Assembly: GCA_938083445.1 (NCBI GenBank)
Contig: CALKCP010000003.1
Span: 186,001-250,000, forward strand
Direction: 5' to 3'
DNA: 64,000 bases
Origin: an uncultured Ulvibacter sp.
GTDB taxonomy: Bacteria; Bacteroidota; Bacteroidia; Flavobacteriales; Flavobacteriaceae
The notes beneath the pieces were generated by a model. That model was given only the letters and a program-made list of their open reading frames with translations, was not told the origin of the DNA and made no database searches. This document shows positions 1 through 7,915 of the stretch, piece by piece; position 1 is the first letter of the stretch, and every line of letters starts with the position of its first letter. The position numbers were made by a program, and so were the translations under genes.

Positions 1-54
1 AAAGTAGATGGGGTGCAGATTGTACTTATCACAGAATACGTGAAGAAATTATAA
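1..54 (+). CDS. C-terminal tail of an unidentified protein (partial)
   Basis: Frame 1 is open from the window edge and ends at a TAA at 52-54, leaving 17 codons that end in EYVKKL. I do not recognise the protein. A stem-loop begins 10 bases after the stop, which is the spacing expected for a gene end. Frame 3 also stays open, to 77, but it would run into the stem-loop, so frame 1 is preferred. The identity and even the strand remain uncertain because almost all of the gene lies outside the window. Confidence 0.3.
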   Translation, partial: KVDGVQIVLITEYVKKL

Positions 55-64
55 ACGCTTTAAT

Positions 65-98
65 AAACCCAGCCTAATCATATAGATAGGCTGGGTTT
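65..98 (+). terminator. Stem-loop terminator between the edge gene and the dipeptidase gene
   Basis: A perfect 12-bp stem pairs 65-76 with 87-98 around a 10-base loop. It sits between the stop of the partial plus-strand gene and the stop of the minus-strand dipeptidase at 107. The A/T ends of the stem give a short U-tract on both strands, so it probably serves both convergent genes. Confidence 0.65.
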
Positions 99-106
99 GA
101 TGTTTT

Positions 107-1495
107 CTATTTACTCATCTCTGTAAAGAAATGATAAAACTGAGGAATGGTTTCAATTCCTTTCAAGTAATTCCAAATTCCAAAATGCTCATTGGGAGAA
201 TGAATGGCATCACTATCCAGCCCAAAGCCCATTAAAATCGTTTTGCTTTTTAATTCTTTTTCGAAGAGCGCTACTATAGGTATGCTTCCGCCGCTGCGTT
301 GCGGGATTGGTGTTTTTCCGAAGGTTGCTTCGTAGGCTTTTTCAGCCGCTTTATATTCCAAACTATCGATTGGAGTCACGTATGCTTGTCCACCATGGTG
401 CGGAGTTACTTTTACACGAACTCCTTTTGGTGCAATACTTTCAAAATGTTTTGCAAACAAGTCGGTGATTTTTTTCCAATCTTGATCAGGAACTAAACGC
501 ATGCTTATCTTAGCAAATGCTTGGCTCGCAATCACTGTTTTGGCTCCTTCGCCAATATAGCCACCCCAGATTCCGTTTACGTCTAGCGTTGGACGAATGG
601 AATTGCGCTCGTTGGTGGTATATCCTTTTTCACCGTAGGTGTCTTCAATGTCAATAGCCTTTAAATAGGCATCTTTACTAAAAGGTGCTTCTCCCATTTT
701 GGCTCTTTCTTCTAAAGAAAGTTCCTCGACATCATCATAAAATCCTGGGATTGTGATGTGATTGTTCTCATCGTGAAGGGAGGCAATCATTTTAGTTAGC
801 ACATTTATAGGATTTGCGACAGCACCTCCATAGAGACCGCTATGCAAATCTCGATTTGGCCCTGTTACTTCAACTTCTACATAACTAAGGCCTCGTAAAC
901 CTGTAGTGATAGAAGGTACGTCTGGCGCAATCATTCCAGTGTCACTTATAAGAACAACGTCGTTTGCCAGTTTTTCTCGATTTCTTTCAACAAACCATCC
1001 AAGGCTTTCGCTTCCAACTTCCTCTTCCCCTTCAATCATAAACTTTACGTTGCAAGGCAATTGATCTGTTGAGGTCATATACTCAAGTGCTTTCACATGC
1101 ATGTACATTTGTCCTTTATCATCGCAACTTCCGCGTGCAAAAATGGCGCCATCGGGATGTATATCCGTTGTTTTTATTACAGGTTCAAACGGAGGGCTAT
1201 CCCACAAATCTAATGGATCTGGCGGTTGTACGTCATAATGCCCGTACACTAAAATAGTTGGAAGGTTTTTGTCAACTACTATTTCACCATACACAATTGG
1301 ATAGCCTGGAGTCTCACATATTTCTACGGTTTGGCAACCTGCTTTTTCAAGACTCACTTTTACAGCTTCAGCTGTTTTAATGAGATCCCCTTTATGGGCA
1401 GAGTTTGCACTTATGGAAGGTATTTTTAGTAATTCAATGAGTTCGTCTATGAACCGTTGCTTGTGTTCGGTGATATATGTTTTTGCGCTCTTCAT
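107..1495 (-). CDS. M20 family dipeptidase (zinc metallopeptidase)
   Basis: A 462-aa cytosolic M20/ArgE-DapE-type peptidase expected to hydrolyse dipeptides or short peptides with two catalytic metal ions. The metal-site motifs appear in the usual order: YGHYDVQPP (first His and Asp), RGSCDDKGQ (bridging Asp), EGEEEVGS (general base and Glu pair), ISDTG (Asp) and a late IHSPNEHF (His). The dimerisation-domain motif HSGLYGG is in the middle. Length is normal for the family and there is no signal peptide. It is monocistronic, ending convergently with the edge gene. The ATG at 1495 is the only convincing start. Substrate range cannot be read from the sequence. Confidence 0.9.
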   Translation of the reverse strand: MKSAKTYITEHKQRFIDELIELLKIPSISANSAHKGDLIKTAEAVKVSLEKAGCQTVEICETPGYPIVYGEIVVDKNLPTILVYGHYDVQPPDPLDLWDSPPFEPVIKTTDIHPDGAIFARGSCDDKGQMYMHVKALEYMTSTDQLPCNVKFMIEGEEEVGSESLGWFVERNREKLANDVVLISDTGMIAPDVPSITTGLRGLSYVEVEVTGPNRDLHSGLYGGAVANPINVLTKMIASLHDENNHITIPGFYDDVEELSLEERAKMGEAPFSKDAYLKAIDIEDTYGEKGYTTNERNSIRPTLDVNGIWGGYIGEGAKTVIASQAFAKISMRLVPDQDWKKITDLFAKHFESIAPKGVRVKVTPHHGGQAYVTPIDSLEYKAAEKAYEATFGKTPIPQRSGGSIPIVALFEKELKSKTILMGFGLDSDAIHSPNEHFGIWNYLKGIETIPQFYHFFTEMSK

Positions 1496-1556
1496 GGGAG
1501 GTTTTTATAGTGGATTGGCTAAGGTACAGAAAAGTAATAATTCTTTAAAAGGATAG

Positions 1557-1586
1557 TTTGTAAATTCTAAATCTTATGTATATTTG
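1557..1586 (+). promoter_or_regulatory. Promoter of tRNA-Leu
   Basis: TTTG at 1557-1560 is followed after 18 bases by TATATTTG at 1579-1586. This matches the Bacteroidota sigma-A pattern (TTTG or TTG, 17-23 bases, TAnnTTTG). The tRNA 5' end is 11 bases downstream, so the primary transcript would have only a few extra 5' bases. Confidence 0.7.
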
Positions 1587-1596
1587 CCCTCCCAAA

Positions 1597-1678
1597 GCGG
1601 GCGTGATGGAATTGGTAGACATGCTAGACTTAGGATCTAGTGCTTCACGGCGTGGGAGTTCGAGTCTCCCCGCCCGCA
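1597..1678 (+). tRNA. tRNA-Leu (anticodon UAG)
   Basis: An 82-base class II tRNA with a long variable arm. The acceptor stem pairs 1597-1603 with 1671-1677, and A1678 is the discriminator base. The anticodon loop CTTAGGA is flanked by a 5-bp stem, giving anticodon UAG (reads CUN Leu codons). The T-arm has the GTTCGAGTC sequence. The 3' CCA is not encoded (the next bases are CAG), so it must be added after transcription. Confidence 0.97.
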
Positions 1679-1688
1679 CAGAAAAATG

Positions 1689-1715
1689 AACCTCTTGGAA
1701 ACAAGAGGTTTTTTT
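1689..1715 (+). terminator. Intrinsic terminator after tRNA-Leu
   Basis: A 9-bp stem (1689-1697 with 1702-1710) closed by a GAAA tetraloop and followed by a T-run to 1715. It lies 10 bases after the tRNA 3' end. Confidence 0.9.
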
Positions 1716-1755
1716 ATGCAGTTAAGTTATTTAGTGCTTGGGGAGACGACAGACC

Positions 1756-2082
1756 TTATTTTGCCAGCAACCTTTTTGAAACCCTATACGTAGCTGAGTA
1801 CTGGAGTTCTAGTTTGGTTTTCTTAAATTCAATAAAGGCATTTTTAAACCATCTAGGATCTGTGGCTTTTTTACGGTAGGTTTCGTGTTCTTTAAATTCA
1901 TACGCCTTTCCTTCATGCTTGGGTTCAATTTTATAGATTCCAATTCCAAAATGCGCTGCTCGCTCTAATACCTTTGCAAAATCTTCTTCCGAAAAATAGT
2001 GCGTTCCCTCCGCATCCGTCTCTTCATTTAAATTTTGAAGCCCGTTAAAAATATGTTTCTCTAAAAACGCCGTTTTTTCCAT
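1756..2082 (-). CDS. Small conserved-looking protein of unknown function
   Basis: A 108-aa soluble, charged protein that I do not recognise. It has no signal peptide or membrane segment. It is rich in Lys/Glu/Phe, with a central aromatic stretch (HFGIGIYKIEP) and a C-terminal basic helix-like segment. The ATG at 2082 is preferred over a TTG eight codons upstream at 2106, because the upstream extension is non-helical and the residues after the ATG (MEKTAFLEKHIFNGL) look like a true N-terminus. It stands alone, facing the tRNA-Leu gene. The coding bias looks like its neighbours, and the length and lack of other features argue only for a lineage-specific soluble protein. Confidence 0.6.
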   Translation of the reverse strand: MEKTAFLEKHIFNGLQNLNEETDAEGTHYFSEEDFAKVLERAAHFGIGIYKIEPKHEGKAYEFKEHETYRKKATDPRWFKNAFIEFKKTKLELQYSATYRVSKRLLAK

Positions 2083-2259
2083 GGTGGCGAAGGTAGGGAA
2101 ACTCAATACATTTCGCTTCGTCTTCGCGTATCAGTTTCTGCTGGAATATTATTATTTGAAGGCGCCTAAATTATTGGAGGAAATGGAAATACACAAATTA
2201 TTGATTGTTTTTTTACTGTATGTACATGGTTATTATTAGTCTGTGGCGCTTAGAAATAC

Positions 2260-2267
2260 TATATTTG
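2260..2267 (+). promoter_or_regulatory. Putative -7 element of the cysteine dioxygenase gene
   Basis: TATATTTG matches TAnnTTTG exactly and ends only 5 bases before the ATG at 2273, so the transcript would be nearly leaderless. No clear TTG -33 element is seen at the usual distance, which lowers confidence. Confidence 0.4.
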
Positions 2268-2272
2268 TGGAA

Positions 2273-2809
2273 ATGGACCCAATAACATCTCTTCAACAAC
2301 TTACTGAAACTTTAGACGAATGTGACCCCCAGGACTATGTCAAGGTTGCCACAAATATGAACATTCCAAAGGCGGAGTTTGAAAAATATATTTTCTGGAA
2401 CGACGATTGCTATGCCAGGAATTGTATTGAGAGAACAGAGGTCTATGAACTCATATTGATTTGTTGGAAACCCGGTGACGAAACACCTGTTCATGGACAT
2501 GATGAACAGAAATGTTGGATTTATCAAGTGGATGGAAAAATGCATGAAGAGCGTTTTCAAGACGAGGAGGGAACATTGGTTTCTTGCAATCAAATGTCAT
2601 TAACGCCAGGAAGATTAAGCTATATGGAGGACAATATGGGCTATCATTCTTTAGAGAATAAATCGGATGAAAAAGCCATGTCTCTCCATTTGTACATTTC
2701 TCCAATAGACCATTGTCAAGTATTTGACCCTTCAGAAGAGGGGTTCTGTGAAAAGGAATTAAAATACGATAGTTATAAAGGGGTTTTGACAGAAAATCTA
2801 GTTTCTTAA
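2273..2809 (+). CDS. Cysteine dioxygenase family protein
   Basis: A 178-aa cupin-fold iron enzyme expected to oxidise L-cysteine to cysteine sulfinate in the cytosol. The iron ligands are visible as His74 and His76 in PVHGHDE and His125 in MGYHSLEN. Cys81 (QKCW) and Tyr141 (LHLYISP) occupy the positions of the Cys93-Tyr157 cross-link of mammalian CDO, whereas many characterised bacterial CDOs have Gly at the Cys position. ATG 2273 is chosen over an in-frame GTG at 2243 because the GTG lies upstream of the putative -7 element. It converges with the radical SAM gene, six bases away. A related thiol dioxygenase cannot be excluded. Confidence 0.85.
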   Translation: MDPITSLQQLTETLDECDPQDYVKVATNMNIPKAEFEKYIFWNDDCYARNCIERTEVYELILICWKPGDETPVHGHDEQKCWIYQVDGKMHEERFQDEEGTLVSCNQMSLTPGRLSYMEDNMGYHSLENKSDEKAMSLHLYISPIDHCQVFDPSEEGFCEKELKYDSYKGVLTENLVS

Positions 2810-2815
2810 AATTAG

Positions 2816-5020
2816 CTACAAAACCAACAAGCCTTTTTCCTTCAATTGTTGCATTGGTTTCGAGAACCAAAACAATTCAAAATCTTCAAATTGTGCTTCA
2901 AAATCTGTTTTTAATGCTGAAAAGCTACATGTTTTATCTTGAAGCGGACTCAGTTTCGGAAGGATTGCTATGAGCCATGCTCCCTCGTTTTTGCTTAAAG
3001 AAATGGTAAAAGTTTCGGTTTTATCGTGAAAAGTACATTGCAATAGTTCCCAGCTCGCACCTCTTTTCGTTTTTGTAATTTCAGCAGTAATAGGTGTCGT
3101 TCCTAACCACACTATTTTCGCGCTGGGTTTTATTTTAAAGTCAGGTTCAATTACCAGGCATTGCGAAATAAAATCGGGTGTTACCCGTGTCTTTGGAGTT
3201 TTAAACGTGAACCATTCTTTTAAGGGGAGTTCAAAACCGATCCCGTGCATATAATTGAAAAGGGACTTCCTTAATCCGAAACTGAATTTCGCATGATCTA
3301 TTCCTGTCGAATCAACAAAGTCTACATCATTGTTTGCGAAGCTAATGTCTTTATAGGCTGGCGTAATGCCATATTCTGAAGGTTCTAACCCTATAGGGCT
3401 GTGAGCTGTTAAAGCAAACTGGTGCCAAAAACCCGATTGGATGATACCCATTTCAAAAAGTTGGCGCACCATTTCCAGACTATCTATGGTTTCCTGAACG
3501 GTTTGTGTTGGATATCCGTACATTAAATACGAATGCACCATAATGCCAGCATCGGTGAAATTTCGAGTTACTTGGGCTACTTGAGCTACGGTCACGCCTT
3601 TGTCTATAAGTTTCAACAATCGGTCTGACGCAACCTCTAAGCCACCAGAAACGGCAATACATCCTGATGCTTTTAGTAAAAGGCAGAGGTCTTTAGTAAA
3701 ATTCTTTTCAAATCGAATATTCGTCCACCAAGTAACCGTTCGTTTGCGTTTTAGAATTTCCAGTGCCACAGCCTTCATAAGAGCCGGTGGTGCAGCTTCA
3801 TCAACGAAGTGAAATCCGGTTTCTCCTGTTTGTGTTATAAGCAGCTCCATTCTGTCTACCAGTATTTTCGCAGCGACAGGTTCATAGAGTTTAATATAAT
3901 CTAGAGAAATATCACAGAAGGTACATTTTCCCCAATAACACCCGTGGGCCATGGTAAGTTTTAGCCAGCGACCGTCGCTCCAAAGGCTATGCATCGGATT
4001 GGCAACTTCAATCACCGAAATATATTCCTTTAATGGTAAATCTGAATAATCGGGAGTACCCACATCCACTTGCTTGTAATCGTTTCTAATAGACCGATTG
4101 TTATAGACTACTTGTGCATCTTCCAATAAAAAAGTTCGTTTCAGAAGGCCATAATCGGGATTTTCTGAAGAAGGATTTAAAACGTTTGACGCTAGTAGTT
4201 CAATAGGAAGTTCACCGTCATCAAGGGTGATATAGTCAAAGAATTTGAATACACGGGTGTCTGTAATAGACCGTAATTCAGTATTAGGAAAACCGCCACC
4301 CATGGCAATTTTAATTTTTGGATACTGCTTCCGAATGTATTTTGCACAGCGAAAAGCACTGTATAAATTACCGGGAAATGGAACTGAAAAGCAAACCAAT
4401 TTTGGCTGTGTCTCAATCAACTGAGCCTTGAGAATAGCAATACTGATACTATCAATATAGGTCGGTTCTTGCTGAAGCTCCTCATATAGTTCATCAAATG
4501 AGTTCGCACTTTGCCCAAGGCGTTCTGCATACCTGCTAAAACCAAAATTTTCGTCGATGCACTCAATAATAAAATCGGATAAATCTTCCAGATAGAGTGT
4601 TGCTAAATGCTTGGCCTTGTCTTGCATACCCATTGCGCCAAAAGCCCAATCAAGATCATCAAGTTGATTAAAACGTGACGCCCGCGGTAAGAAATCGGGC
4701 ATGCAGATTTGGCGTGCAAAAGTTTCGTTTTTCCCTTGCAGAAACAGTATTACTTCGTCTAAGGGATGAAGATAAGCCTCTTTTAGAGCATAGATACGTT
4801 CGCAATTTTCGGAAACAATGCGGTTATCTTTAGCAGCAATAGTGAATAATTCCTGAAATGTTTTCTTTGAAAAAAGGGTCAGAATCACCTCGATTCCCAA
4901 ATCCATTTGAAAGGCATGTATCCCTTTTGTGTTTAAAAAGCCTTTTAAATAGGCTGTTGCCGGATACGGCGTGTTTAGTTGGGTAAAAGGAGGTGTAATT
5001 AGTAAAAGGTCTTTCAACAT
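2816..5020 (-). CDS. B12-binding-domain radical SAM protein
   Basis: A 734-aa protein. The N-terminal region (LLLITPPFTQLNTPYPA, then about 200 residues) resembles the cobalamin-binding Rossmann domain seen before radical SAM domains. The radical SAM cluster motif is CYWGKCTFC at about residues 354-362. A TIM-barrel segment with GGLEVASDRLL and YLMYGYPTQT follows, and the last ~170 residues are an accessory domain. The family couples 5'-deoxyadenosyl radical chemistry with methyl- or adenosylcobalamin; the substrate is unknown. It stands alone, so context gives no pathway. The start is the first ATG and puts the B12-domain strand at the very N-terminus. Confidence 0.85.
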   Translation of the reverse strand: MLKDLLLITPPFTQLNTPYPATAYLKGFLNTKGIHAFQMDLGIEVILTLFSKKTFQELFTIAAKDNRIVSENCERIYALKEAYLHPLDEVILFLQGKNETFARQICMPDFLPRASRFNQLDDLDWAFGAMGMQDKAKHLATLYLEDLSDFIIECIDENFGFSRYAERLGQSANSFDELYEELQQEPTYIDSISIAILKAQLIETQPKLVCFSVPFPGNLYSAFRCAKYIRKQYPKIKIAMGGGFPNTELRSITDTRVFKFFDYITLDDGELPIELLASNVLNPSSENPDYGLLKRTFLLEDAQVVYNNRSIRNDYKQVDVGTPDYSDLPLKEYISVIEVANPMHSLWSDGRWLKLTMAHGCYWGKCTFCDISLDYIKLYEPVAAKILVDRMELLITQTGETGFHFVDEAAPPALMKAVALEILKRKRTVTWWTNIRFEKNFTKDLCLLLKASGCIAVSGGLEVASDRLLKLIDKGVTVAQVAQVTRNFTDAGIMVHSYLMYGYPTQTVQETIDSLEMVRQLFEMGIIQSGFWHQFALTAHSPIGLEPSEYGITPAYKDISFANNDVDFVDSTGIDHAKFSFGLRKSLFNYMHGIGFELPLKEWFTFKTPKTRVTPDFISQCLVIEPDFKIKPSAKIVWLGTTPITAEITKTKRGASWELLQCTFHDKTETFTISLSKNEGAWLIAILPKLSPLQDKTCSFSALKTDFEAQFEDFELFWFSKPMQQLKEKGLLVL

Positions 5021-5217
5021 AGTGCTTTAGAAATCGATGGTGTAAAGATAACTGAAATTTGGAGGGGAAAGCCAGAAGTTGAAGGTTGCTCTCTTTCGGA
5101 TCGGGTTTAGAGAAATGGATAGCGAATATTGCCGCCTTGTACCTGTTATAACTATTTCCTGGTATTGATTCTAAAATAGGTAATTTTACGTCGCTTTCTA
5201 AAGGAGAAATAAAAAGG

Positions 5218-5243
5218 CATTGTACAGGTCTTTTTTTACAATG
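5218..5243 (+). repeat. Inverted repeat upstream of the YhiN-type gene
   Basis: CATTGTA at 5218-5224 and TACAATG at 5237-5243 form a 7-bp inverted repeat around a T-rich spacer, 36 bases before the TTG start at 5279. It could be a leader hairpin or operator. The rest of 5021-5278 shows no gene. Confidence 0.35.
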
Positions 5244-5278
5244 TCATTGGCGAGACGTGTACCCATAAAACAATCAGT

Positions 5279-6508
5279 TTGACGAATACAGATATTATTA
5301 TTATAGGAGGAGGAGCGGCAGGCTTTTTTACAGCAATCAATGCTGCTGAAAAAAACAGAAAACTTCAAATAGTCCTTTTAGAACGAGGGAAAGAAGTGCT
5401 TAATAAAGTGAAGATATCGGGAGGGGGAAGATGTAATGTGACGCATGCCGAATTCGTTCCAAAAGAGTTAACCTTCAATTATCCTAGAGGCGAAAAAGAA
5501 CTTTTAGGCCCTTTCCATACATTTATGACGGGCGATACCATAGAATGGTTTGAAAACAGAGGTGTTGCGCTTAAAATTGAAGAAGATGGACGGATGTTTC
5601 CTGTTAGTGATTCTTCTCAAACGATCATCGACCTGTTTACTTCTGAAACGCAGCGACTTGGGATTGATGTGCTCAGAAATCATTCAGTGAAAGAATTTTC
5701 AAAGGAGGATAATAGGTGGTTAGTAACAACCTCTGAAGGTGTATTTACAGCGAAAAAGTTAGTGATTGCATCAGGGAGTAATCCGAAAATATGGAAGCTA
5801 CTAGAAGCGGTTGGACATTCAATCATTCCGCCAGTTCCATCCCTTTTTACGTTTAATATCAAAGACAGTCGTATTATCGATTTGCCTGGAATTGCAACAG
5901 AAGCTGCGGTAAAGGTTGTCGATGCAAACGGAAAGGTACAATTAGAAAGTGAAGGGCCATTATTGATAACCCACTGGGGAATGAGCGGCCCCGCTATCTT
6001 AAAGCTTTCGGCTTGGGGCGCTAGAGTTTTGGAGCCTACAAAGTACCATTTTAGTATAAAAGTAAATTGGTTGCTGGATGTTTCCGAAGAAGAAACCTTG
6101 GAAAACCTCTTAGATCTCAAAATGAGCAGTCCGAAACAAACCGTCCTAAAATATACACAGTTCGAATTACCAAAGCGCCTTTGGCAAAGCTTGGTGAAGG
6201 CGGCGGGTATACATGAAGTTGAAACCTGGGCAGACATAACCAAGAGAAAGCTACAGAATCTTGCGAACCAAATTTGTGACTCTCACTTTGATGTGAAGGG
6301 GAAGAGTACCTTTAAAGAAGAATTTGTAACGGCAGGAGGTGTAAACCTCAAAGAAGTTCATTTTAAAACTTTTGAAAGCAAGTTGCAAACGAATCTTTAT
6401 TTTGCAGGAGAAGTGCTTAATATTGATGCCATTACTGGCGGATTTAATTTTCAAAATGCATGGACAGGTGGTTATATGGTTGCTCAGGCTATAACCTCAG
6501 AATCATAA
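5279..6508 (+). CDS. YhiN/HI0933-type FAD-dependent oxidoreductase
   Basis: A 409-aa flavoprotein of the BaiN/YhiN/HI0933 family. The N-terminal FAD-binding Rossmann fold is clear (IIIIGGGAAGFFTA), followed by the family signature SGGGRCNVTH near residue 50. The C-terminal FAD contacts AGEVLNIDAITGGFN..AWTGG are also present. Physiological substrates of this family are poorly known; one gut member reduces bile acids. The start is a TTG at 5279: no ATG or GTG lies between it and the upstream in-frame stop, and the residues MTNTDIIIIGG match the family N-terminus. No operon partners. Confidence 0.88.
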   Translation: MTNTDIIIIGGGAAGFFTAINAAEKNRKLQIVLLERGKEVLNKVKISGGGRCNVTHAEFVPKELTFNYPRGEKELLGPFHTFMTGDTIEWFENRGVALKIEEDGRMFPVSDSSQTIIDLFTSETQRLGIDVLRNHSVKEFSKEDNRWLVTTSEGVFTAKKLVIASGSNPKIWKLLEAVGHSIIPPVPSLFTFNIKDSRIIDLPGIATEAAVKVVDANGKVQLESEGPLLITHWGMSGPAILKLSAWGARVLEPTKYHFSIKVNWLLDVSEEETLENLLDLKMSSPKQTVLKYTQFELPKRLWQSLVKAAGIHEVETWADITKRKLQNLANQICDSHFDVKGKSTFKEEFVTAGGVNLKEVHFKTFESKLQTNLYFAGEVLNIDAITGGFNFQNAWTGGYMVAQAITSES

Positions 6509-6648
6509 AATACCAAGACCTATGTTGCACTGCTAATAGGTGTCAATCTTGGCGGAGATAAGAAGTTCTTGATTTTTTAATTTTTTCAGAAGTAATAAAA
6601 CCTAAAGAACATCCGCGAATAGATGTTTTAGACTATGTCTCTTTTAGC

Positions 6649-6656
6649 TATATTTG
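6649..6656 (+). promoter_or_regulatory. Putative -7 element of mvaD
   Basis: TATATTTG, an exact TAnnTTTG match ending 18 bases before the ATG at 6675. The -33 element is weak. Confidence 0.5.
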
Positions 6657-6674
6657 CTACCGAATTATTTCCTT

Positions 6675-7751
6675 ATGAACGAAGCGCACTTTATTCCTTC
6701 ACAGTATACCCAGACTCTTGAAAAAGGCCAGTTAAGTTGGGAGGCACCTAGTAATATTGCCTTGGTTAAATACTGGGGAAAATATGGAGAACAACTGCCA
6801 AAAAACGCTTCTATAAGTTTTACGCTTCAAAACTGTAATACCAAAACAAGTTTGATATTCGAAGAAAAAAAATCGGAAGAATTTGATTTTGAAGTATATC
6901 TCGATGGAAAAAGAGAAGCCAGTTTTGAGCCTAAAATTCAGAAATTTTTTGAACGTGTATTTGTGTATCTTCCCTTTTTGAAGGACTATAAGTTTAAAAT
7001 TGAAACATCCAACAGTTTCCCTCATAGTAGTGGAATTGCATCGTCAGCGAGTGGAATGAGCGCTTTGGCACTCTGTTTGGTTGATTTGGAAAGGGCTCTT
7101 AGCGGGGCAGAAGGAAGTGCAGTCGATTTAAAAAAAGCCTCCTTCATTGCAAGGTTAGGTTCAGGAAGTGCTTGTAGAAGTATTGAAGGTGATCTGATTG
7201 TTTGGGGAGATCATATTCAAATTCCTGGCAGCTCAAATTTAATTGGCGTGAAATATCCTTTTGAAGTGCACGAAAATTTCAAAAACTATCAGGATACTAT
7301 TTTATTAGTTGATAAGGGTGAAAAGCAAGTAAGTAGCACTGTTGGTCATGATTTGATGCACGAGCATCCTTTTGCACTAGAACGGTTCAAGCAGGCGAAT
7401 GAGAATCTTTCTAAATTGATTCCAATATTAAAAAGTGGTGCGCTTTCAGAATTCATAAAAATTGTGGAGAATGAGGCCTTGTCATTACACGCCATGATGC
7501 TTACATCGATGCCTTATTTTATTCTAATGAAACCAAATACTTTGGAAATCATTAATAGAATCTGGACGTTTCGAGCCAGAACGAACAGTAATATTTGTTT
7601 TACCTTAGATGCAGGAGCGAATGTTCATGTACTTTACCCATTGTTAGAAAAGGAAACAGTTTCAATATTTATAAAACAAGAACTGATTCAATTTTGCAAA
7701 AATGGAGAGTGTATTGAAGACCAGGTTGGCTTTGGTGCTGTGAAAAATTAG
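6675..7751 (+). CDS. mvaD: Diphosphomevalonate decarboxylase
   Basis: A 358-aa GHMP-superfamily enzyme that converts mevalonate 5-diphosphate to isopentenyl diphosphate using ATP. The family signature APSNIALVKYWGK is near residue 25. The GHMP loop HSSGIASSASG is near residue 120, RLGSGSACRS follows, and the late TLDAGANVH segment carries the conserved Asp region. ATG 6675 is used rather than a TTG seven codons upstream, which overlaps the TAnnTTTG promoter element. A terminator-like hairpin follows, so the next kinase gene is probably a separate transcription unit despite the shared pathway. Confidence 0.93.
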   Translation: MNEAHFIPSQYTQTLEKGQLSWEAPSNIALVKYWGKYGEQLPKNASISFTLQNCNTKTSLIFEEKKSEEFDFEVYLDGKREASFEPKIQKFFERVFVYLPFLKDYKFKIETSNSFPHSSGIASSASGMSALALCLVDLERALSGAEGSAVDLKKASFIARLGSGSACRSIEGDLIVWGDHIQIPGSSNLIGVKYPFEVHENFKNYQDTILLVDKGEKQVSSTVGHDLMHEHPFALERFKQANENLSKLIPILKSGALSEFIKIVENEALSLHAMMLTSMPYFILMKPNTLEIINRIWTFRARTNSNICFTLDAGANVHVLYPLLEKETVSIFIKQELIQFCKNGECIEDQVGFGAVKN

Positions 7752-7815
7752 TAAAAGCAAAATGTATATCGTCCAAGTTGCCAAAAAACAACGAAATTGC
7801 ATGTTTGTTTTTTGC

Positions 7816-7855
7816 AAGATCCTTAGAAAGTAAATGTAATTTTCAAGGATCTTTT
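7816..7855 (+). terminator. Terminator-like stem-loop after mvaD
   Basis: A perfect 9-bp stem (7816-7824 with 7845-7853), extended by a further 4 pairs across a one-base mismatch, followed by a T-rich tract. It lies between mvaD and the mevalonate kinase gene and upstream of the latter's own promoter element. Confidence 0.6.
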
Positions 7856-7889
7856 AAACGTATTTTTTTATCTTTAAGCCATAAAGCTG

Positions 7890-7897
7890 TATTTTTG
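7890..7897 (+). promoter_or_regulatory. Putative -7 element of the mevalonate kinase gene
   Basis: TATTTTTG (TAnnTTTG) ends 18 bases before ATG 7916. It supports both an independent transcript and the downstream start choice. Confidence 0.5.
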
Positions 7898-7915
7898 GCG
7901 TTTCTATTAAAACCT

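Noticed and set aside
3-77. Frame-3 partial open frame at the left edge
   Set aside because: It would run into the 65-98 terminator stem; frame 1 ends cleanly before it.
1597-2106. Possible integration site at tRNA-Leu
   Set aside because: No integrase, no duplicated tRNA 3' end and no foreign-looking genes follow.
2451-2870. 139-codon minus-strand open frame over cysteine dioxygenase
   Set aside because: Antisense to the iron-binding region of cysteine dioxygenase and overlaps the radical SAM end.
5680-6243. 187-codon open frame on the minus strand within the YhiN-type gene
   Set aside because: It is fully antisense to a well-conserved flavoprotein and its translation has no domain-like pattern.
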